From Streptomyces sp. Ncost-T10-10d (GTDB taxonomy: Bacteria > Actinomycetota > Actinomycetes > Streptomycetales > Streptomycetaceae): DNA of 62,343 nucleotides. Below, piece by piece: positions 6,556-15,173 of the stretch (the first letter of the stretch is position 1; every line of letters starts with the position of its first letter). The notes beneath the pieces are model-generated. The model had not been told where the DNA came from, searched no databases, and worked only from the letters and a program-made list of their open reading frames with translations. The stretch is from NCBI RefSeq assembly GCF_900091955.1, contig NZ_FMDF01000156.1, positions 1 to 62,343 of the forward strand, given 5' to 3'. Both the position numbers and the translations under genes were made by a program.

Positions 6556-8421
6556 ATGACGGTCCTGCCTGCCGACGGGCTTTCGTTGGCCGCCGAATTC
6601 CCTCACGCCGCCCATGAGCAGTGGCAAGGCCTTGTCGAAGGCGTGCTGCGCAAATCGGGCAAGGATGTTGCGGGTTCGGCCGCCGAGGAAGCGCTGTCCA
6701 CCACAGTGGAGGACGGGCTCATCACCCGCCCCCTCTACACCTCGCGCGACAGCGCGCCCGATGCCGGATATCCGGGCTTCGCCCCCTTCACCCGCGGCGG
6801 CAAGGCCGAGGGCAACGCGGCGGGCGGCTGGGACGTACGGCAGCGACACACCCTGTCCGATCCTGCGCGTCTCAACGAGGCGGTGCTCGCCGATCTGGAG
6901 AACGGTGTCACCTCGCTGTGGGTGACCGTAGGCGGTACCGGCGGCGTTCCGGTGTCCGCCCTGACGAGGGCGCTGGACGGCGTATATCTCGATCTGGCTC
7001 CCGTGGTGCTGGACGCCGGAAGCGAATTCGACGCCGCGGCGGCGGAGTTGCTGCGGCTCTACGCGGAGCGGGGCGTCGGTGCGCAGACCGCGCGCGGCAA
7101 CCTCGGCGCCGACCCGCTCGGGCAGGCCGCCCGCAGCGGCGCCGAACCCGCCCTGACGGCGGCGGTCCACTGGGCACAGCGGTGCGCGCAGGAGTATCCC
7201 GGACTGCGGGCCCTGACCGTCGACGCCCTGCCGTACCACGAGGCCGGCGGCTCGGCAGCCGAGGAGCTGGGCGCTTCGCTGGCGACGGGTGTCGCCTATC
7301 TGCGGGCGCTGACGGAGGCCGGGCTCCGCGTCGAAGAGGCCTGCGCGCAGATGGAGTTCCGGTACGCGGCGACGGCCGATCAGTTCCTGACCATCGCCAA
7401 GCTGCGGGCCGCTCGACGGCTGTGGGCCCGGGTGGCCGAGGTGTGCGGGGCCGCCGACGCCGGGGCGCAGCGCCAGCACGCGGTGACGTCCTCGGTGATG
7501 ATGACGCGGCGCGATCCCTGGGTGAACATGCTGCGGACGACACTGGCATGTCTGGGCGCGGGCGTCGGCGGGGCCGACTCCGTCACCGTGCTGCCGTTCG
7601 ATCACGCCCTGGGTCTGCCGGACGCGTTCGCCCGGCGCATCGCCCGCAATACGTCGACGATCCTGCTGGAGGAGTCGCATCTGGCCCGGGTGATCGACCC
7701 GGCCGGCGGTTCCTGGTACGTGGAGCGTCTCACCGCCGAACTCGCCGACGCCGCGTGGGCGTTCTTCCAGGAGATCGAGCGGTCGGGCGGCCAGGAGGCC
7801 GCCCTGCGCTCGGGGATGATCGGTGAACGTCTCGCGGCCACCTGGGCGGCGCGCAGCAAGGATCTTGCGCGGCGCAAGGAGCCGGTCACCGGGGTCAGCG
7901 AGTTCCCGCAGCTGGCGGAGCGCGCGGTGGAGCGCGAGGCGGCCCCCGCCGAGGTGTCCGCCACGGGGTCGGGCGGTCTGCCCAGGGTCCGCCGTGACGA
8001 GGCGTTCGAGGTGCTGCGCGCCCGGTCGGACGCCCATCTGGCGGCGACCGGGCAGCGGCCGCGGGTGTTCCTCGCCGCGCTCGGACCGGCCGCGGCCCAC
8101 ACCGCGCGGGCGTCGTTCGCCTCGAACCTGTTCCAGGCGGGCGGGATCGAACCGGTCCACGACCCGGTCTCGGTCGACGCGGCAACGGCCGCCGACGCGT
8201 TCCGGGCCAGCGGGGCCGGCGTGGCGTGCCTCTGCTCCAGCGACACCCTGTACGCCGAGCAGGCCGGGGCGGTCGCCGAGGCACTGGGCTCGGCCGGCGC
8301 TCAGCGGGTGTTCCTCGCGGGCCGACCCGGCGAGTACACCGGTGTCGACGAGTACGTCTTCGCGGGCTCCGATGTGGTGGCCGTGCTCTCTTCCCTTCTC
8401 GACCGCATGGGTGTGGCGTAA
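6556..8421 (+). CDS. mutA: methylmalonyl-CoA mutase small (beta) subunit
   Basis: A 621-residue small subunit of heterodimeric methylmalonyl-CoA mutase, which pairs with MutB to interconvert succinyl-CoA and (R)-methylmalonyl-CoA in propionate metabolism and polyketide precursor supply. The TIM-barrel part is recognisable by 'PLYTSRDSAPDAGYPGFAPFTRG', 'QFLTIAKLRAARRLWARV' and 'IARNTSTILLEESHLARVIDPAGGSWYVE'. The C-terminal flavodoxin-like domain lacks the DxHxxG cobalamin-binding motif, as expected for this non-catalytic subunit. It starts at ATG 6556 without a Shine-Dalgarno sequence (probably leaderless) and ends in TAATG, sharing one base with mutB. mutA-mutB-meaB form an operon. Confidence 0.95.
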   Translation: MTVLPADGLSLAAEFPHAAHEQWQGLVEGVLRKSGKDVAGSAAEEALSTTVEDGLITRPLYTSRDSAPDAGYPGFAPFTRGGKAEGNAAGGWDVRQRHTLSDPARLNEAVLADLENGVTSLWVTVGGTGGVPVSALTRALDGVYLDLAPVVLDAGSEFDAAAAELLRLYAERGVGAQTARGNLGADPLGQAARSGAEPALTAAVHWAQRCAQEYPGLRALTVDALPYHEAGGSAAEELGASLATGVAYLRALTEAGLRVEEACAQMEFRYAATADQFLTIAKLRAARRLWARVAEVCGAADAGAQRQHAVTSSVMMTRRDPWVNMLRTTLACLGAGVGGADSVTVLPFDHALGLPDAFARRIARNTSTILLEESHLARVIDPAGGSWYVERLTAELADAAWAFFQEIERSGGQEAALRSGMIGERLAATWAARSKDLARRKEPVTGVSEFPQLAERAVEREAAPAEVSATGSGGLPRVRRDEAFEVLRARSDAHLAATGQRPRVFLAALGPAAAHTARASFASNLFQAGGIEPVHDPVSVDAATAADAFRASGAGVACLCSSDTLYAEQAGAVAEALGSAGAQRVFLAGRPGEYTGVDEYVFAGSDVVAVLSSLLDRMGVA

Positions 8422-10622
8422 TGCGTATCCCTGACTTCTCCGACATCGAGCTCGGACCGGGCGGCGCCGCCGAGGTGTCCGAAGACCATTGGCGCGCCTC
8501 GGTGAAGGAGTCCTCCGGCAGTTCCGACGGCGACCTGCTGTGGGAGACCCCGGAAGGCATCACGGTCAAGCCGCTGTACACCGGGCGCGACCTGGAGGGG
8601 CTCGACTTCCTCGGTACATATCCGGGCATGGCTCCCTATCTGCGGGGCCCGTATCCGACGATGTACGTCAACCAGCCCTGGACGATCCGGCAGTACGCCG
8701 GGTTCTCCACCGCCGAGGAGTCCAACGCCTTCTACCGCCGCAACCTCGCGGCCGGGCAGAAGGGCCTCTCCGTCGCCTTCGACCTGCCGACCCACCGCGG
8801 TTACGACAGCGACCACCCGCGGGTGACCGGCGACGTCGGCATGGCCGGCGTGGCGATCGACTCGATCTACGACATGCGTCAGCTCTTCGACGGCATTCCG
8901 CTGGACAGGATGTCGGTTTCCATGACGATGAACGGCGCGGTGCTCCCCGTACTCGCGCTGTACATCGTGGCCGCCGAGGAACAGGGTGTTGGGCCCGAAA
9001 AGCTGGCCGGAACCATTCAGAACGACATTCTGAAAGAGTTCATGGTCCGCAACACGTACATCTATCCGCCGAAGCCCTCGATGCGGATCATCTCCGATAT
9101 TTTCGCGTACACCTCGCAGAAGATGCCGCGCTACAACTCGATCTCCATTTCCGGCTATCACATCCAGGAGGCGGGTGCGACAGCCGATCTGGAGCTGGCG
9201 TACACCCTCGCGGACGGGGTGGAGTACCTGCGGGCCGGGCGGGACGCCGGTCTCGACGTGGACGCGTTCGCACCGCGGCTGTCGTTCTTCTGGGCGATCG
9301 GTATGAACTTCTTCATGGAGATCGCGAAGCTGCGGGCGGCCCGGCTTCTCTGGGCCAAGCTGGTCAGGGAGTTCGAGCCCCAGAACGCCAAGTCACTGTC
9401 TCTGCGCACCCATTCGCAGACGTCGGGGTGGTCGCTGACCGCGCAGGACGTGTTCAACAACGTCACCCGGACCTGTGTGGAGGCGATGGCCGCCACCCAG
9501 GGGCACACCCAGTCGCTGCACACCAACGCGCTCGACGAGGCCCTCGCCCTGCCGACGGACTTCTCGGCGCGGATCGCCCGGAACACCCAGCTGCTGCTTC
9601 AACAGGAGTCGGGCACCGGCCGGGTCATCGACCCGTGGGGCGGCAGCGCGTACGTGGAGCGGCTGACGTACGACCTGGCGCGCCGGGCCTGGCAGCACAT
9701 CCAGGAGGTCGAGGCGGCAGGCGGCATGGCGCAGGCCATCGATGCCGGCATCCCGAAGCTCAGGGTCGAGGAAGCCGCGGCCCGTACCCAGGCGCGCATC
9801 GACTCCGGGCGCCAGCCGGTGATCGGGGTCAACAAGTACCGGGTGGAGACCGACGAGCAGATCGATGTGCTCAAGGTCGACAACTCCTCGGTGCGCACCC
9901 AGCAGATCGAGAAGCTGCGCCGACTGCGCGAGGAGCGCGACGAGCCGGCGTGCCAGGCCGCGCTGCGGGCGCTGACGGCGGCGGCCGAGCGGGCCCCCGG
10001 ACCCGGTCTCGAAGGCAATCTGCTGGCACTCGCCGTCGACGCGGCACGCGCGATGGCGACCGTGGGCGAGATCTCGGACGCCCTGGAGAAGGTGTACGGG
10101 AGGCATGCGGGCCAGATCCGTACGATCTCCGGTGTGTACCGCAACGAGGCAGGTGAATCCCCTTCCGTGGACGGGACCCGGGAACTGGTGGACCGGTTCG
10201 AGCAGGCCGAGGGGCGCCGTCCGCGCATCCTGGTCGCCAAGATGGGGCAGGACGGCCACGACCGCGGACAGAAAGTGATCTCGACGGCCTTTGCCGACCT
10301 GGGCTTCGACGTCGACGTCGGCCCGCTGTTCCAGACGCCGGCCGAGGTGGCACGACAGGCGGTGGAGGCGGACGTGCACATCGTGGGCGTCTCCTCGCTG
10401 GCCGCCGGGCACCTCACGCTCGTACCGGCGCTCCGCGAGGAGCTGGCCGCCGAGGGCCGCGACGACATCATGATCGTGGTGGGCGGGGTGATTCCGCCGC
10501 AGGACGTCGAGGCATTGCACGAGGCGGGGGCGACGGCGGTGTTCCCGCCCGGCACCGTGATTCCGGATGCCGCGTACGACCTGGTGACGCGGCTCGGTGC
10601 CGCGCTCGGCCACGAGCTGTGA
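8421..10622 (+). CDS. mutB: methylmalonyl-CoA mutase large (alpha) subunit
   Basis: A 733-residue catalytic subunit of adenosylcobalamin-dependent methylmalonyl-CoA mutase. The substrate barrel carries 'PYLRGPYPTMYVNQPWTIRQYAGFS' and 'AFDLPTHRGYDSDHPRV'-type motifs, and 'RTHSQTSGWSLT' and 'NTQLLLQQESGTGRVIDPWGGS' follow. The C-terminal cobalamin domain has the DxHxxG motif ('QDGHDRGQKV', about residue 611-616) that supplies the lower-axial His, and then the 'PLFQTP' and 'VVGGVIPP' loops. Length is usual for the family. The ATG at 8421 overlaps the mutA stop by one base, so the two subunits are translationally coupled, fitting 1:1 assembly. The upstream open frame from 8226 is an artefact of mutA coding. 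Confidence 0.97.
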   Translation: MRIPDFSDIELGPGGAAEVSEDHWRASVKESSGSSDGDLLWETPEGITVKPLYTGRDLEGLDFLGTYPGMAPYLRGPYPTMYVNQPWTIRQYAGFSTAEESNAFYRRNLAAGQKGLSVAFDLPTHRGYDSDHPRVTGDVGMAGVAIDSIYDMRQLFDGIPLDRMSVSMTMNGAVLPVLALYIVAAEEQGVGPEKLAGTIQNDILKEFMVRNTYIYPPKPSMRIISDIFAYTSQKMPRYNSISISGYHIQEAGATADLELAYTLADGVEYLRAGRDAGLDVDAFAPRLSFFWAIGMNFFMEIAKLRAARLLWAKLVREFEPQNAKSLSLRTHSQTSGWSLTAQDVFNNVTRTCVEAMAATQGHTQSLHTNALDEALALPTDFSARIARNTQLLLQQESGTGRVIDPWGGSAYVERLTYDLARRAWQHIQEVEAAGGMAQAIDAGIPKLRVEEAAARTQARIDSGRQPVIGVNKYRVETDEQIDVLKVDNSSVRTQQIEKLRRLREERDEPACQAALRALTAAAERAPGPGLEGNLLALAVDAARAMATVGEISDALEKVYGRHAGQIRTISGVYRNEAGESPSVDGTRELVDRFEQAEGRRPRILVAKMGQDGHDRGQKVISTAFADLGFDVDVGPLFQTPAEVARQAVEADVHIVGVSSLAAGHLTLVPALREELAAEGRDDIMIVVGGVIPPQDVEALHEAGATAVFPPGTVIPDAAYDLVTRLGAALGHEL

Positions 10623-10634
10623 GCCGCTGACCCG

Positions 10635-11654
10635 ATGCCTGCGAAGATCGACATCGACAGCTATGTGAAGGGGGTGCTCGACGGGAAGCGGGCGTACATC
10701 GCGCGCGCGATCACTCTCGTCGAGTCCACCCGCCCCGATCACCGGGCGCTGGCCCAGCAGTTGCTGCGCGAGCTGCTGCCGCGCTCCGGGAACGCCCGGC
10801 GCATCGGCATCAGCGGCGTGCCGGGGGTCGGGAAGTCCACCTTCATCGACGCGCTCGGCACGATGCTCACGGGGCTCGGTCACCGGGTCGCGGTGCTGGC
10901 CGTCGATCCTTCCTCCAGCCGTACCGGCGGCTCCATCCTGGGCGACAAGACCAGGATGGAGCGCCTCGCGGTGGACCGAGCGGCGTTCGTACGTCCCTCT
11001 CCGACCGCCGGGACGCTCGGCGGGGTGGCCAGGGCGACCCGGGAGTCCATCGTGGTGATGGAGGCCGCGGGGTACGACGTGGTGCTGGTGGAGACGGTCG
11101 GCGTCGGCCAGTCGGAGACGGCGGTGGCCAATATGGTCGACACGTTTCTGCTGCTGAGCCTGGCCCGTACCGGCGATCAGCTCCAGGGGATCAAGAAGGG
11201 CGTCCTGGAGCTGGCGGATGCCATCGCGGTCAACAAGGCGGACGGCCCACATGAACGCGACGCACGAGCTGCAGCGCGCGAACTGGCGGGCGCACTGCGG
11301 CTGATGCACCCGGTCGACGCGGCCTGGACGCCTCCGGTCCTCACCTGCAGCGCCCGGGAGTCAACCGGTCTCGATACGCTGTGGGAGCGGCTGGAGCAGC
11401 ACCGTGCGCTGCTCGAATCGACCGGTCGGCTCGCCGCGAAACGCCGTGACCAGCAGGTCGACTGGACCTGGACGATGGTGCGGGACGAGCTGTTGGAGAG
11501 CCTGCGCGGCCATCCGGAGGTGCGCGCGCTCACCCCGGAACTCGAACAGCGGGTACGGGACGGCGAGTTGACGGCCACACTGGCGGCCGAGCAGATCCTG
11601 GGGGCGTTCCGGCGCACGGCCCCGGCGGCGGAGGGCGGTGACCCTGCGGGATGA
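10635..11654 (+). CDS. meaB: MeaB, methylmalonyl-CoA mutase-associated GTPase
   Basis: A 339-residue G3E-family GTPase that gates cofactor loading onto, and protects, methylmalonyl-CoA mutase. It shows the P-loop 'GVPGVGKST' (about residues 62-70), the switch region 'VDPSSSRTGGSILGDKTRM', 'VETVGVGQSE' (Walker B-like G3) and 'AVNKADG' (the G4 NKxD motif). A C-terminal dimerisation helix region ends 'TATLAAEQILGAF'. It starts 12 bases after the mutB stop and completes the operon. Family, length and context agree. Confidence 0.95.
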   Translation: MPAKIDIDSYVKGVLDGKRAYIARAITLVESTRPDHRALAQQLLRELLPRSGNARRIGISGVPGVGKSTFIDALGTMLTGLGHRVAVLAVDPSSSRTGGSILGDKTRMERLAVDRAAFVRPSPTAGTLGGVARATRESIVVMEAAGYDVVLVETVGVGQSETAVANMVDTFLLLSLARTGDQLQGIKKGVLELADAIAVNKADGPHERDARAAARELAGALRLMHPVDAAWTPPVLTCSARESTGLDTLWERLEQHRALLESTGRLAAKRRDQQVDWTWTMVRDELLESLRGHPEVRALTPELEQRVRDGELTATLAAEQILGAFRRTAPAAEGGDPAG

Positions 11655-11708
11655 CGGAGGCCGCGCTGCGCGGCCCCCCGTCGTGGAAGGCTCCTGCGAC
11701 CGGCCCCG

Positions 11709-12119
11709 CACCCTCTCCGGGGTCGTACGGGTCAACGGCCGCTCTCCGCAGGCGCTGCGCGACTCACCGAGGAGGGCGGCTCCCTCACCATCCTGGCCAC
11801 CGCGCTGGCGGAGACCGGCTCCCGCGCCGACGACTACTTCTTCGAAGAGCTGAAGAGCACCGGCAACATGGAACTCGGGCTCGACCGTACCCTGGCGGAC
11901 AGGCGCACCTACCCGGCCGTCAACATCCAGGCGTCCGGCACCCGACGCGATGAACTCCTCGTTCCGGAGGCCGAGTTGCGGGTGGTACACGGACTGCGCC
12001 GCGCGCTGCACTCCCGGGACCCGCAGACCGCGCTCGAAACACTGCTGGACCGGATCCGGCACGCTCCGGACAACGCGGCATTCCTCCGTACGGTCCACCG
12101 CACCCTCCCGGACACCTGA
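11709..12119 (+). pseudogene. C-terminal remnant of transcription termination factor Rho
   Basis: From about 11748 one frame reads 'GAARLTEEGGSLTILATAL', then 'DYFFEELKSTGNMELGLDR', then 'YPAVNIQASGTRRDELLV' and a helical end. These match the last quarter of Rho: the secondary-channel/R-loop region with the 'GTGNMEL' and 'SGTRREELL' signatures. Before 11745 a shifted frame still hints at the preceding Rho segment ('RTLSG.V'). The RNA-binding domain and Walker A/B are absent, and no start codon fits, so this is a broken fragment of a second rho, not the housekeeping gene. It lies directly after meaB. The open frame that begins at 11651 by overlapping the meaB stop is a shadow of it. Confidence 0.75.
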
Positions 12120-12204
12120 GCCTGCTCGAGCCGCGCCGGACGGCGCAATAACATGGACCGCCCTTGCACGATCCGTCCCTCACGAGCACAGGGAGAGCAG
12201 GCAC

Positions 12205-13203
12205 ATGGAATTCCGCCGACTCGGCCGCAGCGGTCTGACCATCAGTGAGATCGCCTACGGGAATTGGCTCACCCACGGCTCCCAGGTGGAGGAGGACGCA
12301 GCGGTCGCCTGTATCCGCGCCGCCCTCGACGCCGGGATCACCACCTTCGACACGGCGGACGTCTACGCCGAGACGCGGGCCGAAGCCGTCCTGGGCCGGG
12401 CGCTCAAGGACGAGCGCCGCGAGGGACTCGAGGTGTTCACCAAGGTCTACTTCCCGACCGGTCCCGGGCACAACGACCGGGGTCTCGGCCGCAAGCACAT
12501 CATGGAGTCCATCGACAACTCGCTGCGCCGCCTGCAGACGGATTACGTGGACCTGTACCAGGCGCACCGCTACGACCACTCGACCCCGCTGGAAGAGACC
12601 ATGGAGGCGTTCGCCGACGTCGTCCGCTCCGGCAAGGCCCTCTACATCGGCGTTTCGGAATGGACGGCCGACCAGCTCCGCGCCGCACATGGGTTGGCCC
12701 GCGAACTGCAGGTACCGCTGATCTCCAACCAGCCGCAGTACTCGGCGTTGTGGCGGGTCATCGAAAGCGAAGTAGTTCCCGCTTCCGAGGAATTGGGCAT
12801 CGGTCAGATCGTCTGGTCACCGATCGCTCAGGGCGCCCTCACGGGCAAGTACAAGCCCGGTGCGCCGCTCCCGGCCGGCTCTCGGGCGACGGACGACAAG
12901 GGTGGCGCGAGCATGGTCGCCGGCTGGCTCCGTGACGACGTGCTGGAGCGTGTCCAGCGGCTGCGGCCGCTCGCCGACCAGGCCGGTCTGAGTCTTGCCC
13001 AGCTCGCGGTCGCCTGGGTGCTGCAGAACTCCAATGTCTCCGCCGCGATCATCGGCGCCTCCCGGCCCGAGCAGGTGACGGAGAACGCCGGGGCGGCGGG
13101 TGTGACACTCGACGCGGAGCTGCTGAAGGGCATCGACGACATCCTGGACCCGGTGGTGGAACGGGACCCGGGGCTGACGGCCGGGCACGAGAGCAACAGC
13201 TGA
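12205..13203 (+). CDS. aldo/keto reductase, Kv-beta/AKR type
   Basis: A 332-residue NADPH-dependent aldo/keto reductase. The catalytic tetrad is visible: Asp49 and Tyr54 in 'TFDTADVYAE', Lys80 in 'VFTKVYF' and His121 in 'DLYQAHRYD'. The C-terminal NADP-binding part contains 'VWSPIAQGALTGKY' and 'AIIGASRPEQV'. This layout matches voltage-gated-channel-beta-subunit-like AKRs common in Streptomyces; the physiological substrate is unknown. The start is the ATG at 12205, with GGGAGA eight bases upstream (12191-12196). It is monocistronic and convergent with the NADH dehydrogenase gene, with a strong hairpin between them. Confidence 0.9.
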   Translation: MEFRRLGRSGLTISEIAYGNWLTHGSQVEEDAAVACIRAALDAGITTFDTADVYAETRAEAVLGRALKDERREGLEVFTKVYFPTGPGHNDRGLGRKHIMESIDNSLRRLQTDYVDLYQAHRYDHSTPLEETMEAFADVVRSGKALYIGVSEWTADQLRAAHGLARELQVPLISNQPQYSALWRVIESEVVPASEELGIGQIVWSPIAQGALTGKYKPGAPLPAGSRATDDKGGASMVAGWLRDDVLERVQRLRPLADQAGLSLAQLAVAWVLQNSNVSAAIIGASRPEQVTENAGAAGVTLDAELLKGIDDILDPVVERDPGLTAGHESNS

Positions 13204-13220
13204 TTCGACCGGCCCGCACT

Positions 13221-13261
13221 TGTGGGGCAAGGGCCTCCGGCACAGCGGCCTCTGCCCCACA
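13221..13261. terminator. bidirectional terminator hairpin
   Basis: Perfect 9-base arms TGTGGGGCA (13221-13229) and TGCCCCACA (13253-13261) surround a loop that can form a second GGCC stem. It lies between the convergent aldo/keto reductase and NADH dehydrogenase genes. Confidence 0.7.
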
Positions 13262-13308
13262 CCTCGTACGCCCGCGGCGAACCGGGGCCCCTCGCCGCCC
13301 GGCATCGG

Positions 13309-14670
13309 TCAGGCGCCGGTGTGCAGCGAGGCGGTGTGCTCGCGGACCTGTGCCGGTGTGAGGTAGGAGTCCGTGAACTCGAAGTCGCGCAGCTTGGCCG
13401 GGTTCCGGGACTGGAAGCCGGTGCGTACGAAGTCGTCGCCCGCGATGGCGTTGAGCATCCAATTGGTCATGACCCGGACCTTGGCCACGTTGGTCCGCAG
13501 CGCGGACCAGTGGTAGCCGCGGGCGACGGCCTGCGCGATGATTCCGCGCATTTCGATGCCGATCGGCTTGGAGACCGCGTCCTTGCCGCCGAGGTCCACG
13601 ACGAGGCCGAGATCCTTGTGGACGTACGGTTTCAACGGCTGGTGCCGCAGCGTGGCGATGAGGTTGTCGGCGAGCCTGCGGCCCTGGCGCATGGCATGCT
13701 GCGCGGTGGGCGGGCAGACCGCCCCGTCGCCCTTGCTCAGGTCCGGTACGGCCGCGGCGTCGCCGAGCGCGAAGACGCCGTCGAAACCGGGCAGCCTCAT
13801 CTCGGGCGTCACCGCCAGCCGGCCGCGTACGGTCTCCGCGTCGAATGTGGCGACCAGCGGGCTCGCGGTGACTCCCGCCGTCCAGATCAGCGTGCGGCAG
13901 GGCACCACCCGGCCATCGGTGAAGGTCACCTTCTCCCGGCCCGCCTCGGCGACCGAGACTCCGAGCGACACCTCGATGCCACGTGCGCGCAGCACTTCCA
14001 GGGCGCTCCGGCCGAGCTTGTCCCCCAGTTCGGGCATCAGCTTCGGGGCGATGTCGATGAGATGCCACTTGATCAGCTTCGGGTCGAGCCGTGGGTAGTG
14101 CCTGACCGCGTTGGTGGTGAGGCGCTGCAGACAGGCAGCCGTCTCGGTGCCCGCGTACCCGCCGCCGACCACCACGAACTGCAGGCGGGAAGCCCGCTCG
14201 TTCTCGTCGTGGCTGGCGTCCGCGAGATCGAGCTGAGCGATCACGTGGTCACGCACGTACGCCGCCTCGGCCAGCGTCTTCATACCCCGGGCGTTTTCGA
14301 GCAGGCCGGGGATGTCGAAGGTACGGGTGACGCTCCCGGGGCTGAGCACGATGTAGTCGTAGGGCTCGTAGACGACCTCGTCGGTGATCTTGCGAACGAC
14401 GCAGATCTTCGCCTTGGGGTCCACTCCGATGGCCCCGCCCGGGATGATCCGGGTGCGGTGCTTGCGACTGCGGCGCAGCGACACCGCGACCGACTGCGGG
14501 GTGAGCACACCTGCCGCCACCTGCGGCAGCAGGGGCAGGTAGAGCTGGTACGAGAACGGGGCGACGAGCGCGATCTGAGCCTCGCCCGGGATCAGCCCGC
14601 GCTCCAGACGGCGTACGCACTCCACCCCGGCGAATCCGGCGCCGACAACGAGAATCCTGGGTCGTGCCAC
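13309..14670 (-). CDS. ndh: type II NADH dehydrogenase (NDH-2)
   Basis: A 453-residue FAD-dependent NADH:quinone oxidoreductase that feeds electrons to the menaquinone pool without pumping protons. It has an N-terminal FAD dinucleotide fold ('ILVVGAGFAGVE'), a second NADH fold ('FVVVGGGYAGTETAA'), the quinone-site-like 'CPPTAQHAMRQG' and 'GVFALGDAAA', and a C-terminal membrane-anchoring region. The start is the GTG at 14670, after GAGAAGGGAC; the frame is open to 14736 but that extension has no family match. It lies upstream of, and on the same strand as, nothing obvious. The stand-alone oxidase subunit gene nearby suggests a respiratory neighbourhood. Confidence 0.85.
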   Translation of the reverse strand: MARPRILVVGAGFAGVECVRRLERGLIPGEAQIALVAPFSYQLYLPLLPQVAAGVLTPQSVAVSLRRSRKHRTRIIPGGAIGVDPKAKICVVRKITDEVVYEPYDYIVLSPGSVTRTFDIPGLLENARGMKTLAEAAYVRDHVIAQLDLADASHDENERASRLQFVVVGGGYAGTETAACLQRLTTNAVRHYPRLDPKLIKWHLIDIAPKLMPELGDKLGRSALEVLRARGIEVSLGVSVAEAGREKVTFTDGRVVPCRTLIWTAGVTASPLVATFDAETVRGRLAVTPEMRLPGFDGVFALGDAAAVPDLSKGDGAVCPPTAQHAMRQGRRLADNLIATLRHQPLKPYVHKDLGLVVDLGGKDAVSKPIGIEMRGIIAQAVARGYHWSALRTNVAKVRVMTNWMLNAIAGDDFVRTGFQSRNPAKLRDFEFTDSYLTPAQVREHTASLHTGA

Positions 14671-14802
14671 AGTGTTCGTCCCTTCTCGGGCCTGCACGGT
14701 CGTCCGTTCGCCTGCCCCGTCGCACGCGCCGGTCACGTCACATCTTTACGAGCCGCATCCGACTTCGCCTGCTGGGGGCGGCGGACGGACGACACCACCG
14801 GG

Positions 14803-15144
14803 TCAGCGGGCCAGCAGGGTGACGGCCGTGCAGGTGCCGCCGACCGCGCTCACGAACACGACACCGGCGGCCACGCAGCGTGCCTTGAGCCGGCGGTAGC
14901 GTGCCTCGTATTCGCCGCGCAGTCCGGTGGCGCGGGCGGAAACACGGCAGAGCATGGCCCGGGACGTGGCGAGGCGGTCCGCGGTGTAGACCCGTTCCAC
15001 GTCCTCGCGCTGTGCCGATGTGAGCCAGGGCAGCTCGTCGGTGAAGCGACCGGCCTGTCGTCGCGCCTCCTCGACCTCGGCGTTCCACAGCAGATAGCCC
15101 TCCAGTTGTGCCAGACCGCGGGCACTGTCCTTGTCGGGGTCCAC
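14803..15144 (-). CDS. small tail-anchored protein coupled to ctaD
   Basis: A protein of about 113 residues with no assigned family. It is mostly helical and charged ('YLLWNAEVEEARRQAGRF', 'QREDVERVYTADRLATSR'), then has one hydrophobic segment at the very C-terminus (about residues 92-113), so it is probably tail-anchored with its N-terminus inside the cell. Two starts compete. The GTG at 15177 overlaps the ctaD stop as GTGA, and the GTG at 15144 is preceded by a near-perfect GAGGAGG five bases away. I prefer 15144. The position directly after the oxidase subunit suggests an accessory or assembly role, which is inference. Confidence 0.6.
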   Translation of the reverse strand: MDPDKDSARGLAQLEGYLLWNAEVEEARRQAGRFTDELPWLTSAQREDVERVYTADRLATSRAMLCRVSARATGLRGEYEARYRRLKARCVAAGVVFVSAVGGTCTAVTLLAR

Positions 15145-15173
15145 TCGCTCCTCCTCTCCCGGGGCCGCCGTGC

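Noticed and set aside
6505..8160. 551-codon minus-strand frame opposite mutA
   Set aside because: Antisense of mutA with Arg/Gly/His-rich composition.
8226..8420. Extra N-terminal extension of mutB
   Set aside because: Lies inside mutA in another frame; the TAATG overlap at 8419-8423 and family alignment place the start at 8421.
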